Shown here in pieces: positions 15,768 to 23,697 of a stretch of DNA of 64,000 nt. The stretch covers positions 1-64,000 of the forward strand of contig DUNN01000028.1 in the NCBI GenBank assembly GCA_012839345.1. Direction: 5' to 3'. Under the pieces are notes generated by a model. The model worked only from the letters and a program-made list of their open reading frames with translations. It did no database searches and was not told the origin of the DNA. Source of the DNA: Clostridiales bacterium (GTDB taxonomy: Bacteria; Bacillota; Clostridia; Oscillospirales; Acutalibacteraceae). The first letter of the stretch is position 1. Every line of letters starts with the position of its first letter. Made by a program: the position numbers and the translations under genes.

Positions 15768-17012
15768 ATGGTAGAAATAGCCGTGATGGGTTACGGTGTT
15801 GTTGGTTCCGGCGTTGTAGAAGTTCTGACCAACCATACCGAAAGTATTGCGAAACGGGCCAAGGAAGAAATTCGAATTAAATACATTCTGGACTTGAAGG
15901 ACTTCCCTGGAAGTCCGTTTGCAGATAGATTCACCAAATCATTCGATACAATTCTTCAGGATCCTGACGTTAAAATTGTGGTTGAAGTAATGGGCGGTTT
16001 GAATCCGTCTTTTGATTATGTAAAACGGTGCCTGGAGTCTGGCAAAAGCGTGGTTACCTCCAATAAGGAACTGGTTGCGGCCAAGGGCGCCGAGCTTTTA
16101 AAAATCGCACAGAAAAACAACTTGAACTTTTTATTCGAGGCAAGTGTGGGCGGCGGCATCCCGATTATCCGGCCGATCAGCCAGTGCCTTGCCGCGAACG
16201 ATGTGATTGAAATTGCGGGTATCCTAAACGGCACGACGAACTTTATTCTGACCAAAATGATCCGCGATAAAATGGATTTTGCCGACGCGCTTGCGCTTGC
16301 GCAGAAGCTCGGTTATGCGGAACGCAATCCTGCTGCGGATGTGGAAGGCTACGACGCCTGCCGCAAAATCTGCATTCTGGCTTCCCTTGCTTATGGCAGG
16401 CACGTTTATCCGGAACAGGTGCACACGGAAGGCATAACCGACATCACCCTTGCAGATGTGGAATATGCTTCCGCATGGGGCGGTGTGGTAAAGCTGATCG
16501 GCCAGGTGAAAATGATGGAAAGCGGTCGGCTTCAAATGGTCGTCTGCCCGATGTTTCTTTCCCGCGAAAGCCAGCTTGCCACCGTGGACGATGTGTTTAA
16601 CGGCATTATGGTGCGCGGGGATTCCACCGGCGACGTTGTATTTTACGGCAAGGGCGCAGGAAAGCTGCCCACCGCCAGCGCTGTGGTGGCAGATGTTATC
16701 GACTGCGTCAAGCATTTTAAGGCGAGAAAGTATCTGTATTGGGACGACGGTGCTCCCGATTATGTGGAGGATTACCGCCTCGACACCATGGCAATGTTCG
16801 TCCGCGCAAAAGCCGCGCAGGAGGAAGAGGGTTATAAAACCGCTCGGAAAATATTCGGTGAAATTACCCGCCTGAACCGAAAGAACCCGGAGCAAGGGGA
16901 GTTTGCCTTTGTGACCGGTTCTATGAAGGGGCAGGAACTGGAAGAAAAACTTGCCCGCCTGGAGGCGGAAGGCGTTACCATCGGCAATGCCATTCGCATC
17001 GGCGATCTTTAA
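15768..17012 (+). CDS. hom: Homoserine dehydrogenase
   Basis: The enzyme reduces aspartate semialdehyde to homoserine, the branch towards threonine and methionine. The 414 residues begin with an NAD(P)-binding GYGVVGSG (about 8-15), the catalytic middle domain holds SVGGGIPIIRPI and LNGTTNFILTKM, and KLGYAERNPAADVEGYD is the family signature near 190. The last ~75 residues (DTMAMFVRA to the end) look like an ACT regulatory domain, implying feedback control by threonine. ATG 15768 is preceded by AAGAGG; a GTG at 15759 overlaps that site. Confidence 0.96.
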   Translation: MVEIAVMGYGVVGSGVVEVLTNHTESIAKRAKEEIRIKYILDLKDFPGSPFADRFTKSFDTILQDPDVKIVVEVMGGLNPSFDYVKRCLESGKSVVTSNKELVAAKGAELLKIAQKNNLNFLFEASVGGGIPIIRPISQCLAANDVIEIAGILNGTTNFILTKMIRDKMDFADALALAQKLGYAERNPAADVEGYDACRKICILASLAYGRHVYPEQVHTEGITDITLADVEYASAWGGVVKLIGQVKMMESGRLQMVVCPMFLSRESQLATVDDVFNGIMVRGDSTGDVVFYGKGAGKLPTASAVVADVIDCVKHFKARKYLYWDDGAPDYVEDYRLDTMAMFVRAKAAQEEEGYKTARKIFGEITRLNRKNPEQGEFAFVTGSMKGQELEEKLARLEAEGVTIGNAIRIGDL

Positions 17013-17037
17013 ATCTATATTATAGGATGTTGATACT

Positions 17038-17934
17038 ATGATTCGAATCCAAGTGCCGGCAACCAGCGCGAACCTTGGTTCCGGCTTTGACTCGCTCGGC
17101 ATTGCGCTGAACCTGTACAATCAGGTATGGATGGAAGAGTCTGATACCATCGATATTTCCACAAAGGATGACGTAGTTGTGCCAACCGACGAAAGCAACC
17201 TGATTTTCTGGGCGGCACGGCAGGTTTATGAACAGTGCGGGCGGAAGCTTCCTGGGCTGAAAATCGTTCAGCTGAACAACATCCCCATGGCGCGCGGTCT
17301 CGGCAGCAGCTCGGCGTGCATTGTCGCGGGGATTCTCGGTGCAAATCGTCTGCTTGGCAGCCCGCTTTCCCAGCAGGATTTAATTAACCTGGCGGCGCAG
17401 ATTGAAGGCCATCCGGACAATACCACCCCGGCGATTGAAGGCGGCCTTGCCGCTTCTGCGATTGAAGCGGGCCGTGTTTACAGCGTCAGTGTACCGGTTT
17501 CCGATAAAATCCGGTTTGTTTTATTTATTCCTCCGTTTGAACTGAAAACAGAAAAAGCGCGTTCCGTCCTTCCGGATCAATATTCCAGAAGCGACGCGGT
17601 TTACAATCTTTCGCGTTCTGCGCTGATGGCAGCTTCGCTGTTTTCTGGCAAGCTGGAAAACCTGAGGGTTGCGGTGCAGGATAAAATCCATCAGCCGTAC
17701 CGCGCGGGCCTAATTGATCATTTGGACAGCGTGTTCCGCCTGAGTTATGAACTGGGTTCCCTTGGCACTTATGTCAGCGGTGCGGGCCCGACCATCATTT
17801 CGATGATCGATGCCGACAATACCGAAAATTTCAGCAAATACGCGGCTGCCCATCTGGAGGAAAAAGGAATTACCGGCTGGCAGATAAAGGTGCTTAGCAC
17901 AGATTCCAAAGGGGCGCAGATTGCGATCGAATAA
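17038..17934 (+). CDS. thrB: Homoserine kinase (GHMP family)
   Basis: This 298-residue kinase phosphorylates homoserine for threonine synthesis. The GHMP motifs are PATSANLGSGFDSLG at residues 6-20, the ATP loop PMARGLGSSSACIVAG near 87-102, and the third motif GTYVSGAGPTIISM near 242-255. It lies 25 bp after hom and 29 bp before lysC, so the three form an operon. Threonine synthase (thrC), often in the same operon, is not in this window. Confidence 0.96.
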   Translation: MIRIQVPATSANLGSGFDSLGIALNLYNQVWMEESDTIDISTKDDVVVPTDESNLIFWAARQVYEQCGRKLPGLKIVQLNNIPMARGLGSSSACIVAGILGANRLLGSPLSQQDLINLAAQIEGHPDNTTPAIEGGLAASAIEAGRVYSVSVPVSDKIRFVLFIPPFELKTEKARSVLPDQYSRSDAVYNLSRSALMAASLFSGKLENLRVAVQDKIHQPYRAGLIDHLDSVFRLSYELGSLGTYVSGAGPTIISMIDADNTENFSKYAAAHLEEKGITGWQIKVLSTDSKGAQIAIE

Positions 17935-17963
17935 CTTATCAAAGATTTGGGGGACAGAACCTT

Positions 17964-19184
17964 ATGAGCCTGATTGTGCAGAAGTTTGGCGGCAGTTCCG
18001 TTGCGAACGCCGAGCGTATTTTTAATGTTGCGGACATTATTACGAAAACCTATGAAGCGGGCAATGATGTGGTTGTCGTCGTTTCCGCTCAGGGCGATAC
18101 CACCGACGATTTGATTGCAAAAGCGCACGAAATCAACGCCAGCCCGTCTAAACGGGAAATGGATATGCTGTTAACCGCAGGGGAGCAGATGTCCGCATCT
18201 TTGTTGGCAATGGCCATTGAAAAGCTGGGATATCCCGTTGTTTCCCTGCTTGGCTGGCAGGCCGGTTTCTACACCAGCTCCGCGTACGGGAGCGCGCGGA
18301 TTAAGCGTGTGTCGCCGGAACGGATTCAAAAGGAACTGGATAAGAAAAACATTGTAATTGTAACGGGCTTTCAGGGAATTAACCGTTATAACGATATGAC
18401 CACCCTGGGGCGCGGTGGTTCAGACACCAGTGCGGTCGCCATTGCGGCGGTCATGAACGCCGACCTATGCCAGATTTATACCGATGTGGAGGGCGTGTTT
18501 ACCGCCGACCCGCGCAAGGTGAAAAACGCGCGGAAACTGGATGTTATTTCTTATGATGAGATGCTTGAGCTTGCTTCCCTTGGCGCCCAGGTGCTGAACA
18601 ACCGCTCGGTTGAAATGGCGAAGAAGTACGGCATTGAGCTTGAGGTTCTTTCTAGCATGACCAGAAAACCCGGAACAATTGTTAAGGAGGCTAAAAAAAT
18701 GGAAAAAATGCTGATTAGCGGAATCGCGAAGGACGAAGATGTTGCCCGCGTGTCAATTATTGGGGTCCCCGATCGTCCGGGCCTTGCCTTTAAAATTTTC
18801 TCCAAGCTTTCCGCAAAAAATATTAACGTTGATATTATTCTTCAATCGGTTGGCCGGAACGGAACCAAGGATATCAGCTTTACCATTAGTCAGGCAAACC
18901 TGAAAGAAGCCATCGAAATTCTGAATCCTTATGTGGAGCTAATCGGCGCAACCAGCGTGGTTTACGATGAAAACGTGGCGAAGGTCTCCATTGTGGGCGC
19001 CGGCATGGAAACACATCCCGGCATTGCGGCCCAGATGTTTGAGGCCCTGTTTGAAGCCGATATCAACATTCAGATGATTGCTACCAGTGAAATCAAGATT
19101 TCCGTCCTGATCGACCGTGACAGCGCGGACAAGGCAGTTGCCGCGGTTCATGACAAGTTCTTCAGCGCGGGTCCGGACGTATAA
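17964..19184 (+). CDS. lysC: Aspartate kinase, alpha chain
   Basis: Aspartate kinase makes aspartyl phosphate, the first step to lysine, threonine and methionine. The 406-residue chain has the kinase domain opening with VQKFGGSSVA, FQGI near 127, TLGRGGSDTSAVAIA and TDVEGVFTADPR, then two ACT domains (from about 260) that bind the feedback inhibitor. Length and layout match B. subtilis LysC (aspartokinase II). An internal start with a perfect ribosome site at 18699 predicts a separate beta chain. It ends the hom-thrB-lysC operon, closed by hairpin B. Confidence 0.96.
   Translation: MSLIVQKFGGSSVANAERIFNVADIITKTYEAGNDVVVVVSAQGDTTDDLIAKAHEINASPSKREMDMLLTAGEQMSASLLAMAIEKLGYPVVSLLGWQAGFYTSSAYGSARIKRVSPERIQKELDKKNIVIVTGFQGINRYNDMTTLGRGGSDTSAVAIAAVMNADLCQIYTDVEGVFTADPRKVKNARKLDVISYDEMLELASLGAQVLNNRSVEMAKKYGIELEVLSSMTRKPGTIVKEAKKMEKMLISGIAKDEDVARVSIIGVPDRPGLAFKIFSKLSAKNINVDIILQSVGRNGTKDISFTISQANLKEAIEILNPYVELIGATSVVYDENVAKVSIVGAGMETHPGIAAQMFEALFEADINIQMIATSEIKISVLIDRDSADKAVAAVHDKFFSAGPDV
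18699..19184 (+). CDS. Aspartate kinase beta chain by internal start in lysC
   Basis: Inside lysC, TAAGGAGG at 18683-18690 is a near-perfect Shine-Dalgarno 8 bp before an in-frame ATG at 18699. Translation from there gives 161 residues (MEKMLISGIAKDEDVARVS...) that cover just the ACT regulatory part. B. subtilis LysC and other aspartokinases are known to make such a beta chain from an in-frame internal start and to assemble as alpha2beta2. The internal site seen here supports the same arrangement; expression is inferred. Confidence 0.65.
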   Translation: MEKMLISGIAKDEDVARVSIIGVPDRPGLAFKIFSKLSAKNINVDIILQSVGRNGTKDISFTISQANLKEAIEILNPYVELIGATSVVYDENVAKVSIVGAGMETHPGIAAQMFEALFEADINIQMIATSEIKISVLIDRDSADKAVAAVHDKFFSAGPDV

Positions 19185-19231
19185 TCGACGAATTGAAAAA
19201 CGGTGCCGCTGCACCCGAACTTTAGAAAGAG

Positions 19232-19269
19232 AGCGCTGCAAAATGAGTTTTCCCTCATTTTGCAGCGCT
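19232..19269. terminator. Hairpin B of the dispersed family, after lysC
   Basis: A perfect 16-bp stem (AGCGCTGCAAAATGAG with CTCATTTTGCAGCGCT), loop TTTTCC, followed by TTTTT. It lies between lysC and the convergent NlpC-like gene. Confidence 0.92.
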
Positions 19270-19289
19270 TTTTGCGACTAGACTGCCTT

Positions 19290-20006
19290 TTAGGAAGCAG
19301 AAGAGTCCGGCAGGTCGTATTCCAGAGAGGGGATTTTCAGCCAGAGCTGCCAACCGCGGCCTTTCAGTTTGGTCTGTACCACCCCGCGCTGGGAAGACAT
19401 CGCTTCAATTACCTCGCCGTTTCCTATGTAAACGCCGATATGCCCGTTCATCCATACGGCAAGCCCGGGAATTTCCGGAATGGACTGGATTTCTCCTTTT
19501 TCCTGCGCTGCCTGCGCCATGCCATTGGCGTTTAAATCCGGCATACCGTTGGAACGGTATTCGTATCCGCCGGAAGCGGGGTCGAACCAGCCGTAGCCCT
19601 TAATCAGTCCGACGCAGTCCGTAACCCTGCCGCCCATCCAGTTTTTCCGCGTAAACTCTAGGTAAGGAGCTACTTCGTCAGGGTATTTTTCACGGCAGTA
19701 GTCCAGCAGGCCCGGGTCCAAAATCTGCCCGAAGGTTCCGTAAAGATAACCCCATTTGCAGTCCCGTGCGTTTTCCACGTATTTTACTAAATCAAGATTA
19801 TTTTTGACTTTTGGATTGTGAAACGCAATCTGCATGTCGATGCGACGGGGGGAGGGATGCTCGGCTGTTCCGTGCTGGTATATCAGATAGCAGAATAGAA
19901 TCAGCAGGAAGACCAGAAAGAGAGAAATCCAAGAGATTTGTCTAACGCGGCGGGCGCTGAGCGGTAAAATGAGTAGCCGCCTTTTTCCTATTCTTTTCAC
20001 TTTCAT
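19290..20006 (-). CDS. Membrane-anchored NlpC/P60-like cell-wall hydrolase
   Basis: The 238-residue protein has a basic N-terminus, one membrane helix (about 20-43), and an extracellular domain with a possible cysteine-peptidase core: TDCVGLIKGYGW supplies the Cys, and NGHIGVYIGNGEVIEAM supplies the His and following residues in the NlpC/P60 pattern. Such enzymes cut peptide stems in peptidoglycan. ATG 20006 was chosen because GGAG lies 9 bp before it; upstream in-frame ATGs at 20015 and 20060 touch or precede that site. Hairpin B terminates it on this strand. Confidence 0.78.
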   Translation of the reverse strand: MKVKRIGKRRLLILPLSARRVRQISWISLFLVFLLILFCYLIYQHGTAEHPSPRRIDMQIAFHNPKVKNNLDLVKYVENARDCKWGYLYGTFGQILDPGLLDYCREKYPDEVAPYLEFTRKNWMGGRVTDCVGLIKGYGWFDPASGGYEYRSNGMPDLNANGMAQAAQEKGEIQSIPEIPGLAVWMNGHIGVYIGNGEVIEAMSSQRGVVQTKLKGRGWQLWLKIPSLEYDLPDSSAS

Positions 20007-20035
20007 AGCTTTCATCTCCGTTCCGTCATATATAC

Positions 20036-20070
20036 GCAAAAATACCGCCGATAATCGCATCGGCGGTATT
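20036..20070 (-). terminator. Terminator of the repeat-containing small gene
   Basis: AATACCGCCGAT and ATCGGCGGTATT pair perfectly (12 bp) around a 6-nt loop; on the minus strand Ts follow. It lies just after the 20102-20359 gene. Confidence 0.88.
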
Positions 20071-20101
20071 GGTCAAATATTCCGGATGAAAACTCGGCAC
20101 G

Positions 20102-20359
20102 TTAAATGCGCCGGACCCGGCAAAATTCTGGAAAGAAGTTTTCTTGCTGATAACGGAAAACAGGGAGCCCAGCTTTTTCCACAGATTCTTCGTGTTTTTC
20201 GCTTTCTTCTACAGAATTTGATTCCATGGAATTCGATTCCATGGAATTCGATTCCGTGGAATTCTCTTCCTTGGAACCTTCTTCTGCAGAGTATGCTTTT
20301 TCCGTCATCCAGAACGGGAGTGGATTTTCACCCGGATCGGAACAATTGAATACTTTCAA
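20102..20359 (-). CDS. Small acidic protein with a five-residue tandem repeat, unknown function
   Basis: I do not recognise this ~85-residue protein. From TTG 20359 (GGAGG 8 bp upstream) it reads MKVFNCSDPGENPLPFWMTEKAYS, then an acidic Ser/Glu/Asn stretch with about three to four repeats of N-S-M-E-S, then a more ordinary C-terminal segment ending PEFCRVRRI. The repeat is mirrored in DNA as 15-bp units, so its copy number may vary between strains. A terminator directly after the stop supports a real gene. An ATG at 20374 overlaps the ribosome site and is less likely. Confidence 0.6.
   Translation of the reverse strand: MKVFNCSDPGENPLPFWMTEKAYSAEEGSKEENSTESNSMESNSMESNSVEESEKHEESVEKAGLPVFRYQQENFFPEFCRVRRI
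20214..20273. repeat. 15-bp tandem repeat GAATTCGATTCCATG, about four units
   Basis: Units at 20214, 20229, 20244 and a degenerate one at 20259 keep a strict 15-bp period and so preserve the reading frame of the minus-strand gene that contains them. Confidence 0.9.
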
Positions 20360-20471
20360 CTGAAAAACCTCCATTCCGCATAGTGGGCGATTTGTTCCAT
20401 AATATGCGAAACAGGAAATAAGGTTACCCTACTGCGCTTTTTCTGCTGCAGAAAAGATGAACCACCGTCCA

Positions 20472-20636
20472 TTAGTACGTTCTAGGTGGAAGCGGCTGAA
20501 TCGGCGGCCTTGGCGGCCTGGGGGGCCTCGGCGGAACCGGCGGTCTGGGGGGTCTGGGTGGAGGAGGTGCAGGCGGCCCGGGCCGATGGTTCCATATGGG
20601 GCGCCACTGCCACCATCGGGGAATTATAACAGGCAT
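20472..20636 (-). CDS. 54-residue Trp/Pro-rich miniprotein
   Basis: On the minus strand, ATG 20636 follows AAGGAGG at 7 bp. The product begins MPVIIPRWWQWRPIWNHRPG and continues as a run of PPRPP-type units to PLPPRTY. There is no signal peptide or membrane helix. The N-terminal Trp/Pro cluster with polyproline tail is unlike any enzyme; it may be a structural or surface/spore-coat peptide, but that is a guess. The plus strand over this region is also open, yet it lacks a ribosome site, so I prefer the minus gene. Confidence 0.5.
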   Translation of the reverse strand: MPVIIPRWWQWRPIWNHRPGPPAPPPPRPPRPPVPPRPPRPPRPPIQPLPPRTY

Positions 20637-20738
20637 TTTCATTCCTCCTTCCCTGCATAATATGCCGGATGAAAGAAATGAGTTTATCCAGCACAAAATT
20701 TTGTGGAAAGGTTTTCTTTTTCGAAAAAATACAGTCAA

Positions 20739-20779
20739 AAAAATCCCTACCGGCATAATCTGCATCGGGAGGGATTTTT
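20739..20779 (+). promoter_or_regulatory. Hairpin that buries the ribosome site of the DUF3298-like gene
   Basis: AAAAATCCCT (20739-20748) pairs with AGGGATTTTT (20770-20779), extended by CCG/CGG past one mismatch. The Shine-Dalgarno GGGAGGG (20767-20773) lies in the right arm and the ATG is 1 nt beyond the stem. A short U run makes it terminator-like as well, on both strands. Confidence 0.6.
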
Positions 20780-20780
20780 C

Positions 20781-21464
20781 ATGGATTATCAAGTTCAAGT
20801 TGAAAATCATGTAATTGAACGCGAAATGTATTATAAGGATACGATGGTTCTGCGGTACAAAATCAATTTCCCGCAGTTTCGCTCCTCACATTTCGTAACG
20901 GGAATCACACGGATTAATGCGTATTGTAGGAGGAAGGCCGTACAATACCAACGGTACTTAGAGCGTGATTTGTATGCAATGGCGGTCAGGGAATATGAGT
21001 ATTCCATGGCAAACGGGTTCCCGGTCCGAGCGTTTGAAGCACAGCTGGATTATACTGTTACTTATTCCAGAAACTGCGGGCTGAGCCTGTATTTCGACCG
21101 CTATCAGTTTACCGGCGGGGCACATGGTTCCACCATCCGTGATTCGCGCACCTGGAACATTCGAACGGGCCGCAGAATTTTCCTGCGTGAACTGTTCCCT
21201 TATTCCGTGGATTACCAGGAATACCTGATTCAGACCATAAACCGGCAGATTGCGGGGCAAATTGCGTCGGGCAATAATATCTATTTTGAAAACTATGAGC
21301 AGCTGACCGCAAAAACATTCCAGCCGGAAAGCTTTTACCTTACTCCGGACGGACTTGCGATTTATTATCAGCAGTATGATATTGCCCCTTATTCCAGCGG
21401 AATTCCGGTTTTCATCATCAACTATGAGGAAGGCCGCGTTGTGCTGCCGACCTGCGGCCGTTGA
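20781..21464 (+). CDS. DUF3298/RsiV-like domain protein
   Basis: The 227-residue protein has no signal peptide. It contains the pattern of the DUF4163-DUF3298 pair: an N-terminal half with INAYCRR...YLERDLYAMA, the YFDRYQFTGGAHGSTIRDSRTWN core, and a C-terminal half with RRIFLRELFPYS, TPDGLAIYYQQYDIAPYSSG. The same fold occurs in the extracellular part of the anti-sigma factor RsiV, but here it is free-standing and apparently cytosolic. ATG 20781 follows GGGAGGG at 7 bp; an ATG at 20703 precedes the regulatory hairpin. Function unknown. Confidence 0.8.
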   Translation: MDYQVQVENHVIEREMYYKDTMVLRYKINFPQFRSSHFVTGITRINAYCRRKAVQYQRYLERDLYAMAVREYEYSMANGFPVRAFEAQLDYTVTYSRNCGLSLYFDRYQFTGGAHGSTIRDSRTWNIRTGRRIFLRELFPYSVDYQEYLIQTINRQIAGQIASGNNIYFENYEQLTAKTFQPESFYLTPDGLAIYYQQYDIAPYSSGIPVFIINYEEGRVVLPTCGR

Positions 21465-21470
21465 ATTTTT

Positions 21471-22916
21471 TCATGCTTTTTTCGGCTGTGTTTCTTTTTC
21501 CTTCTTTCGGCGGAAGAGCCGTATGGCCGTCGTCACAACTCCTACCAGGCAGATGCTTCCGGATACGATATAGGCAAGGTGCATTCCATAGATGAACACA
21601 TCACTGCGTCCTTCCACGTAACTGGTCACATGCCTGCCGATTTTTGCGCTCATACCGCCATATAAAACAGAAGTGGAGGTAGCAATTCCCACGACCATGC
21701 CGATGTTTCGCACCAGAGCGTTTACACTTCCGCCGATGCCCAGTTCTTCGGGCGGAAGCATGGACATAACAAGGGAGCTGTTCGGCGACTGGAACAGGCC
21801 GTTGCCCAGTGACATAATGGCAATAAACAGGATCAGCATCCAGTAAACCGGGGAGGCGTTCAGAAAGACCACCAGGTAAAGACCGGCGCTTGTCAGCGAA
21901 AGGCCAATCAGTGTCAGAATTTCAGAACCGATCCGGTCGGAAAGGTATCCGCTGATCGGTGCGACCAGAGCCAGTACCACCGGATAAATCGTCATATAAA
22001 GTCCAGCTTGTCCGGGGCTCATGCCCAGGGCGTTCTGCAGATAAAACGGCAGAATGATGTTGGAACATGAGATGGCAACAAAGGAAGTAAAAGCGCAGAA
22101 TATGCTGACGGAAAACCATTTGTTCCGGAAAATGTCCAAATCCAGCAGAGGTGCGCTGACTTTATGCTCCACATATAGGAAAACCGCAAAAGCTATGACG
22201 GATACGGCAAAGCAGATTAAAATCAGCGGGGCACCGTAGCCGATGGTCTGGCCGTATTCCAGGCCGATAAACAGCGGGGTAATGGTCAGCGTGAAAAGAA
22301 TCTCGCCCCATACGTCCAGCTTTTCTTTTTGTGTTGTTTCATCCTTGTCGGAAAATTTCAGATTCAGAAGATATGCAATCAAACCGATCGGTACGTTCAC
22401 CCAGAACAGGTATTCCCAACTGGCGAAGGAAATAATAAATCCGCCGAGAGAAGGTCCCACCATGGTGCCGAGGGCTACGAATGAGCCGTTAATGCCCAGT
22501 GCACGCCCGCGTTCTTCCGCGGGAAAAGTTCGGGTAATAATGCCTTGGCTGTTCGCCATGGTTGCGGCGGCCCCAATGGCCTGTACCACCCGCGCGGCCA
22601 GAAGTGTTGGGAGGGTGTGGGTAACGCCGCACAGAAAAGAACCCACAGTAAAAATAATCAGGCCGATGCGAAAGATTTTTTGCTGCCCTTTCAGGTCGCC
22701 CAGCCTGCCAAACAGAAGAATAAAAATGGTAATTGCAATCAGATAGGCACTGACGACCCAAGCAATCAGCCCGGTACTTACGTGAAGAGAAGTTGCCATA
22801 ACGGGTAATGCGACATTTACAATACTGCTGTCCAGTGTGGACATGAAGGTGGATATGGCGGTGATGACCAGCACCATCCACCTGCGGCGATCATAAGTTG
22901 TTTGTTTTTCTTCCAC
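21471..22916 (-). CDS. MFS multidrug exporter, DHA2 (EmrB/QacA) family
   Basis: The 481-residue protein has about 14 membrane helices. Family motifs are visible: LDSSIVNVALPVM in helix 1, GRLGDLKGQQK (motif A) after helix 2, and the GPSLGGFI motif C in helix 5. DHA2 pumps use the proton gradient to expel drugs or dyes. Translation starts at GTG 22916, whose G overlaps the TAG stop of the MarR gene, so the two are coupled. Its 3' end nearly meets the convergent DUF3298-like gene. Confidence 0.93.
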   Translation of the reverse strand: MEEKQTTYDRRRWMVLVITAISTFMSTLDSSIVNVALPVMATSLHVSTGLIAWVVSAYLIAITIFILLFGRLGDLKGQQKIFRIGLIIFTVGSFLCGVTHTLPTLLAARVVQAIGAAATMANSQGIITRTFPAEERGRALGINGSFVALGTMVGPSLGGFIISFASWEYLFWVNVPIGLIAYLLNLKFSDKDETTQKEKLDVWGEILFTLTITPLFIGLEYGQTIGYGAPLILICFAVSVIAFAVFLYVEHKVSAPLLDLDIFRNKWFSVSIFCAFTSFVAISCSNIILPFYLQNALGMSPGQAGLYMTIYPVVLALVAPISGYLSDRIGSEILTLIGLSLTSAGLYLVVFLNASPVYWMLILFIAIMSLGNGLFQSPNSSLVMSMLPPEELGIGGSVNALVRNIGMVVGIATSTSVLYGGMSAKIGRHVTSYVEGRSDVFIYGMHLAYIVSGSICLVGVVTTAIRLFRRKKEKETQPKKA

Positions 22917-23356
22917 TATTTTTGATTCATTCCTTTGCGTTCGGCGTTGCCTGCTATTTTTTTCAGCAGTTCAACCGCCATATCTTTTTCATTTTCAGAC
23001 AGCCCGTCCGTAATTTGCTCAATCCAATTGGAGATTTCTTCCCGCACAGCGGGAAGGCAGGCGTGCGCTTTTTCCGTCAAATAGAGCCGGAATGCGCGGG
23101 AATCTTCCTGATCGGGTATTTTGGTGATAAAGCCAAGTTCTGCCAGTTTTTGAACGGTACGGGTAGACATGGCTTTGTCCACACCAAGCGTTCTGCTGAT
23201 CTGTTCCAAACTGATGCCTTCCTGCTTTTCCAGCTCAAAAAGATAGGAATAGCCTCCGCTGCTCAGTTGATATTTCCTTAATACTATATCCAAATATGTC
23301 TGAGTTTTTCTCATAATTTTGCCGCAATACTTAATCAGGTACCTTTTTTCATCCAT
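22916..23356 (-). CDS. MarR family transcriptional regulator
   Basis: The 146-residue winged-helix protein shows the MarR layout: an N-terminal dimerisation helix, LSSGGYSYLFELEKQEGISLEQISRTLGVDKAMSTRTVQKLAELGFI as helix-turn-helix, and the beta-wing DQEDSRAFRLYLTEKA. It is the first gene of a two-gene operon with the MFS pump and, by the usual logic, represses it until a ligand binds. A perfect palindrome overlaps its own -35. ATG 23356 has GAGG at 10 bp; an ATG at 23377 is further upstream. Confidence 0.92.
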   Translation of the reverse strand: MDEKRYLIKYCGKIMRKTQTYLDIVLRKYQLSSGGYSYLFELEKQEGISLEQISRTLGVDKAMSTRTVQKLAELGFITKIPDQEDSRAFRLYLTEKAHACLPAVREEISNWIEQITDGLSENEKDMAVELLKKIAGNAERKGMNQK

Positions 23357-23395
23357 GTGCCGTCCTCGCTTTTCCAAAAATTGACGAGCTGAATT

Positions 23396-23430
23396 ATTTT
23401 ATCTTGAATTAGTTGACTTGTCAACTAATT
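23396..23430 (-). promoter_or_regulatory. Promoter and MarR-type operator
   Basis: On the minus strand TTGACA (plus 23419-23424) and TAAAAT (plus 23396-23401) are 17 bp apart. A perfect dyad AATTAGTTGAC-TT-GTCAACTAATT (23407-23430) overlaps the -35, a classical repressor site. Confidence 0.82.
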
Positions 23431-23697
23431 AATGTGAAAAAATTGTTTTTCTTGGAGAATTAACAAGAATTTCATAACTTAAGCAGAAAAAGAAGTTATA
23501 ATAATATAAAAATGCTTCGGTTCCGTTTAGATTGACCAATTTTCGAAGTACCGCCCAAAATGCGGACAGGCATCGGACACGTACAAGTCCGGTGTCACTT
23601 GAAAAATTCCACCCATTTATTCTGGACGGATTTCTTTATGATAGGATAACGAACGTAATGAAAACGAATTAACGCATAGAAACGGAGAATCTGTGAG
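23431..23697. other. Intergenic region before the L,D-transpeptidase
   Basis: The 267 bp are AT-rich in the left half (with a TTATAATAATATAA stretch that could hold a -10). The right half holds a GGACACGTACAAGTCCGGTGTC stretch of weak dyad symmetry around 23575. No gene or known RNA was recognised. Confidence 0.4.

Noticed and set aside
16224-17120. Long minus-strand frame over hom and the start of thrB
   Set aside because: No ribosome site or known motif; the plus-strand genes are certain.
20214-20273. Tandem 15-bp units as a CRISPR array
   Set aside because: Units are adjacent without spacers and keep a coding frame.
20457-20660. Plus-strand Arg/Gly/Pro-rich frame over the Trp/Pro-rich miniprotein
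   Set aside because: No Shine-Dalgarno; the minus strand has a strong ribosome site and a more coherent product.
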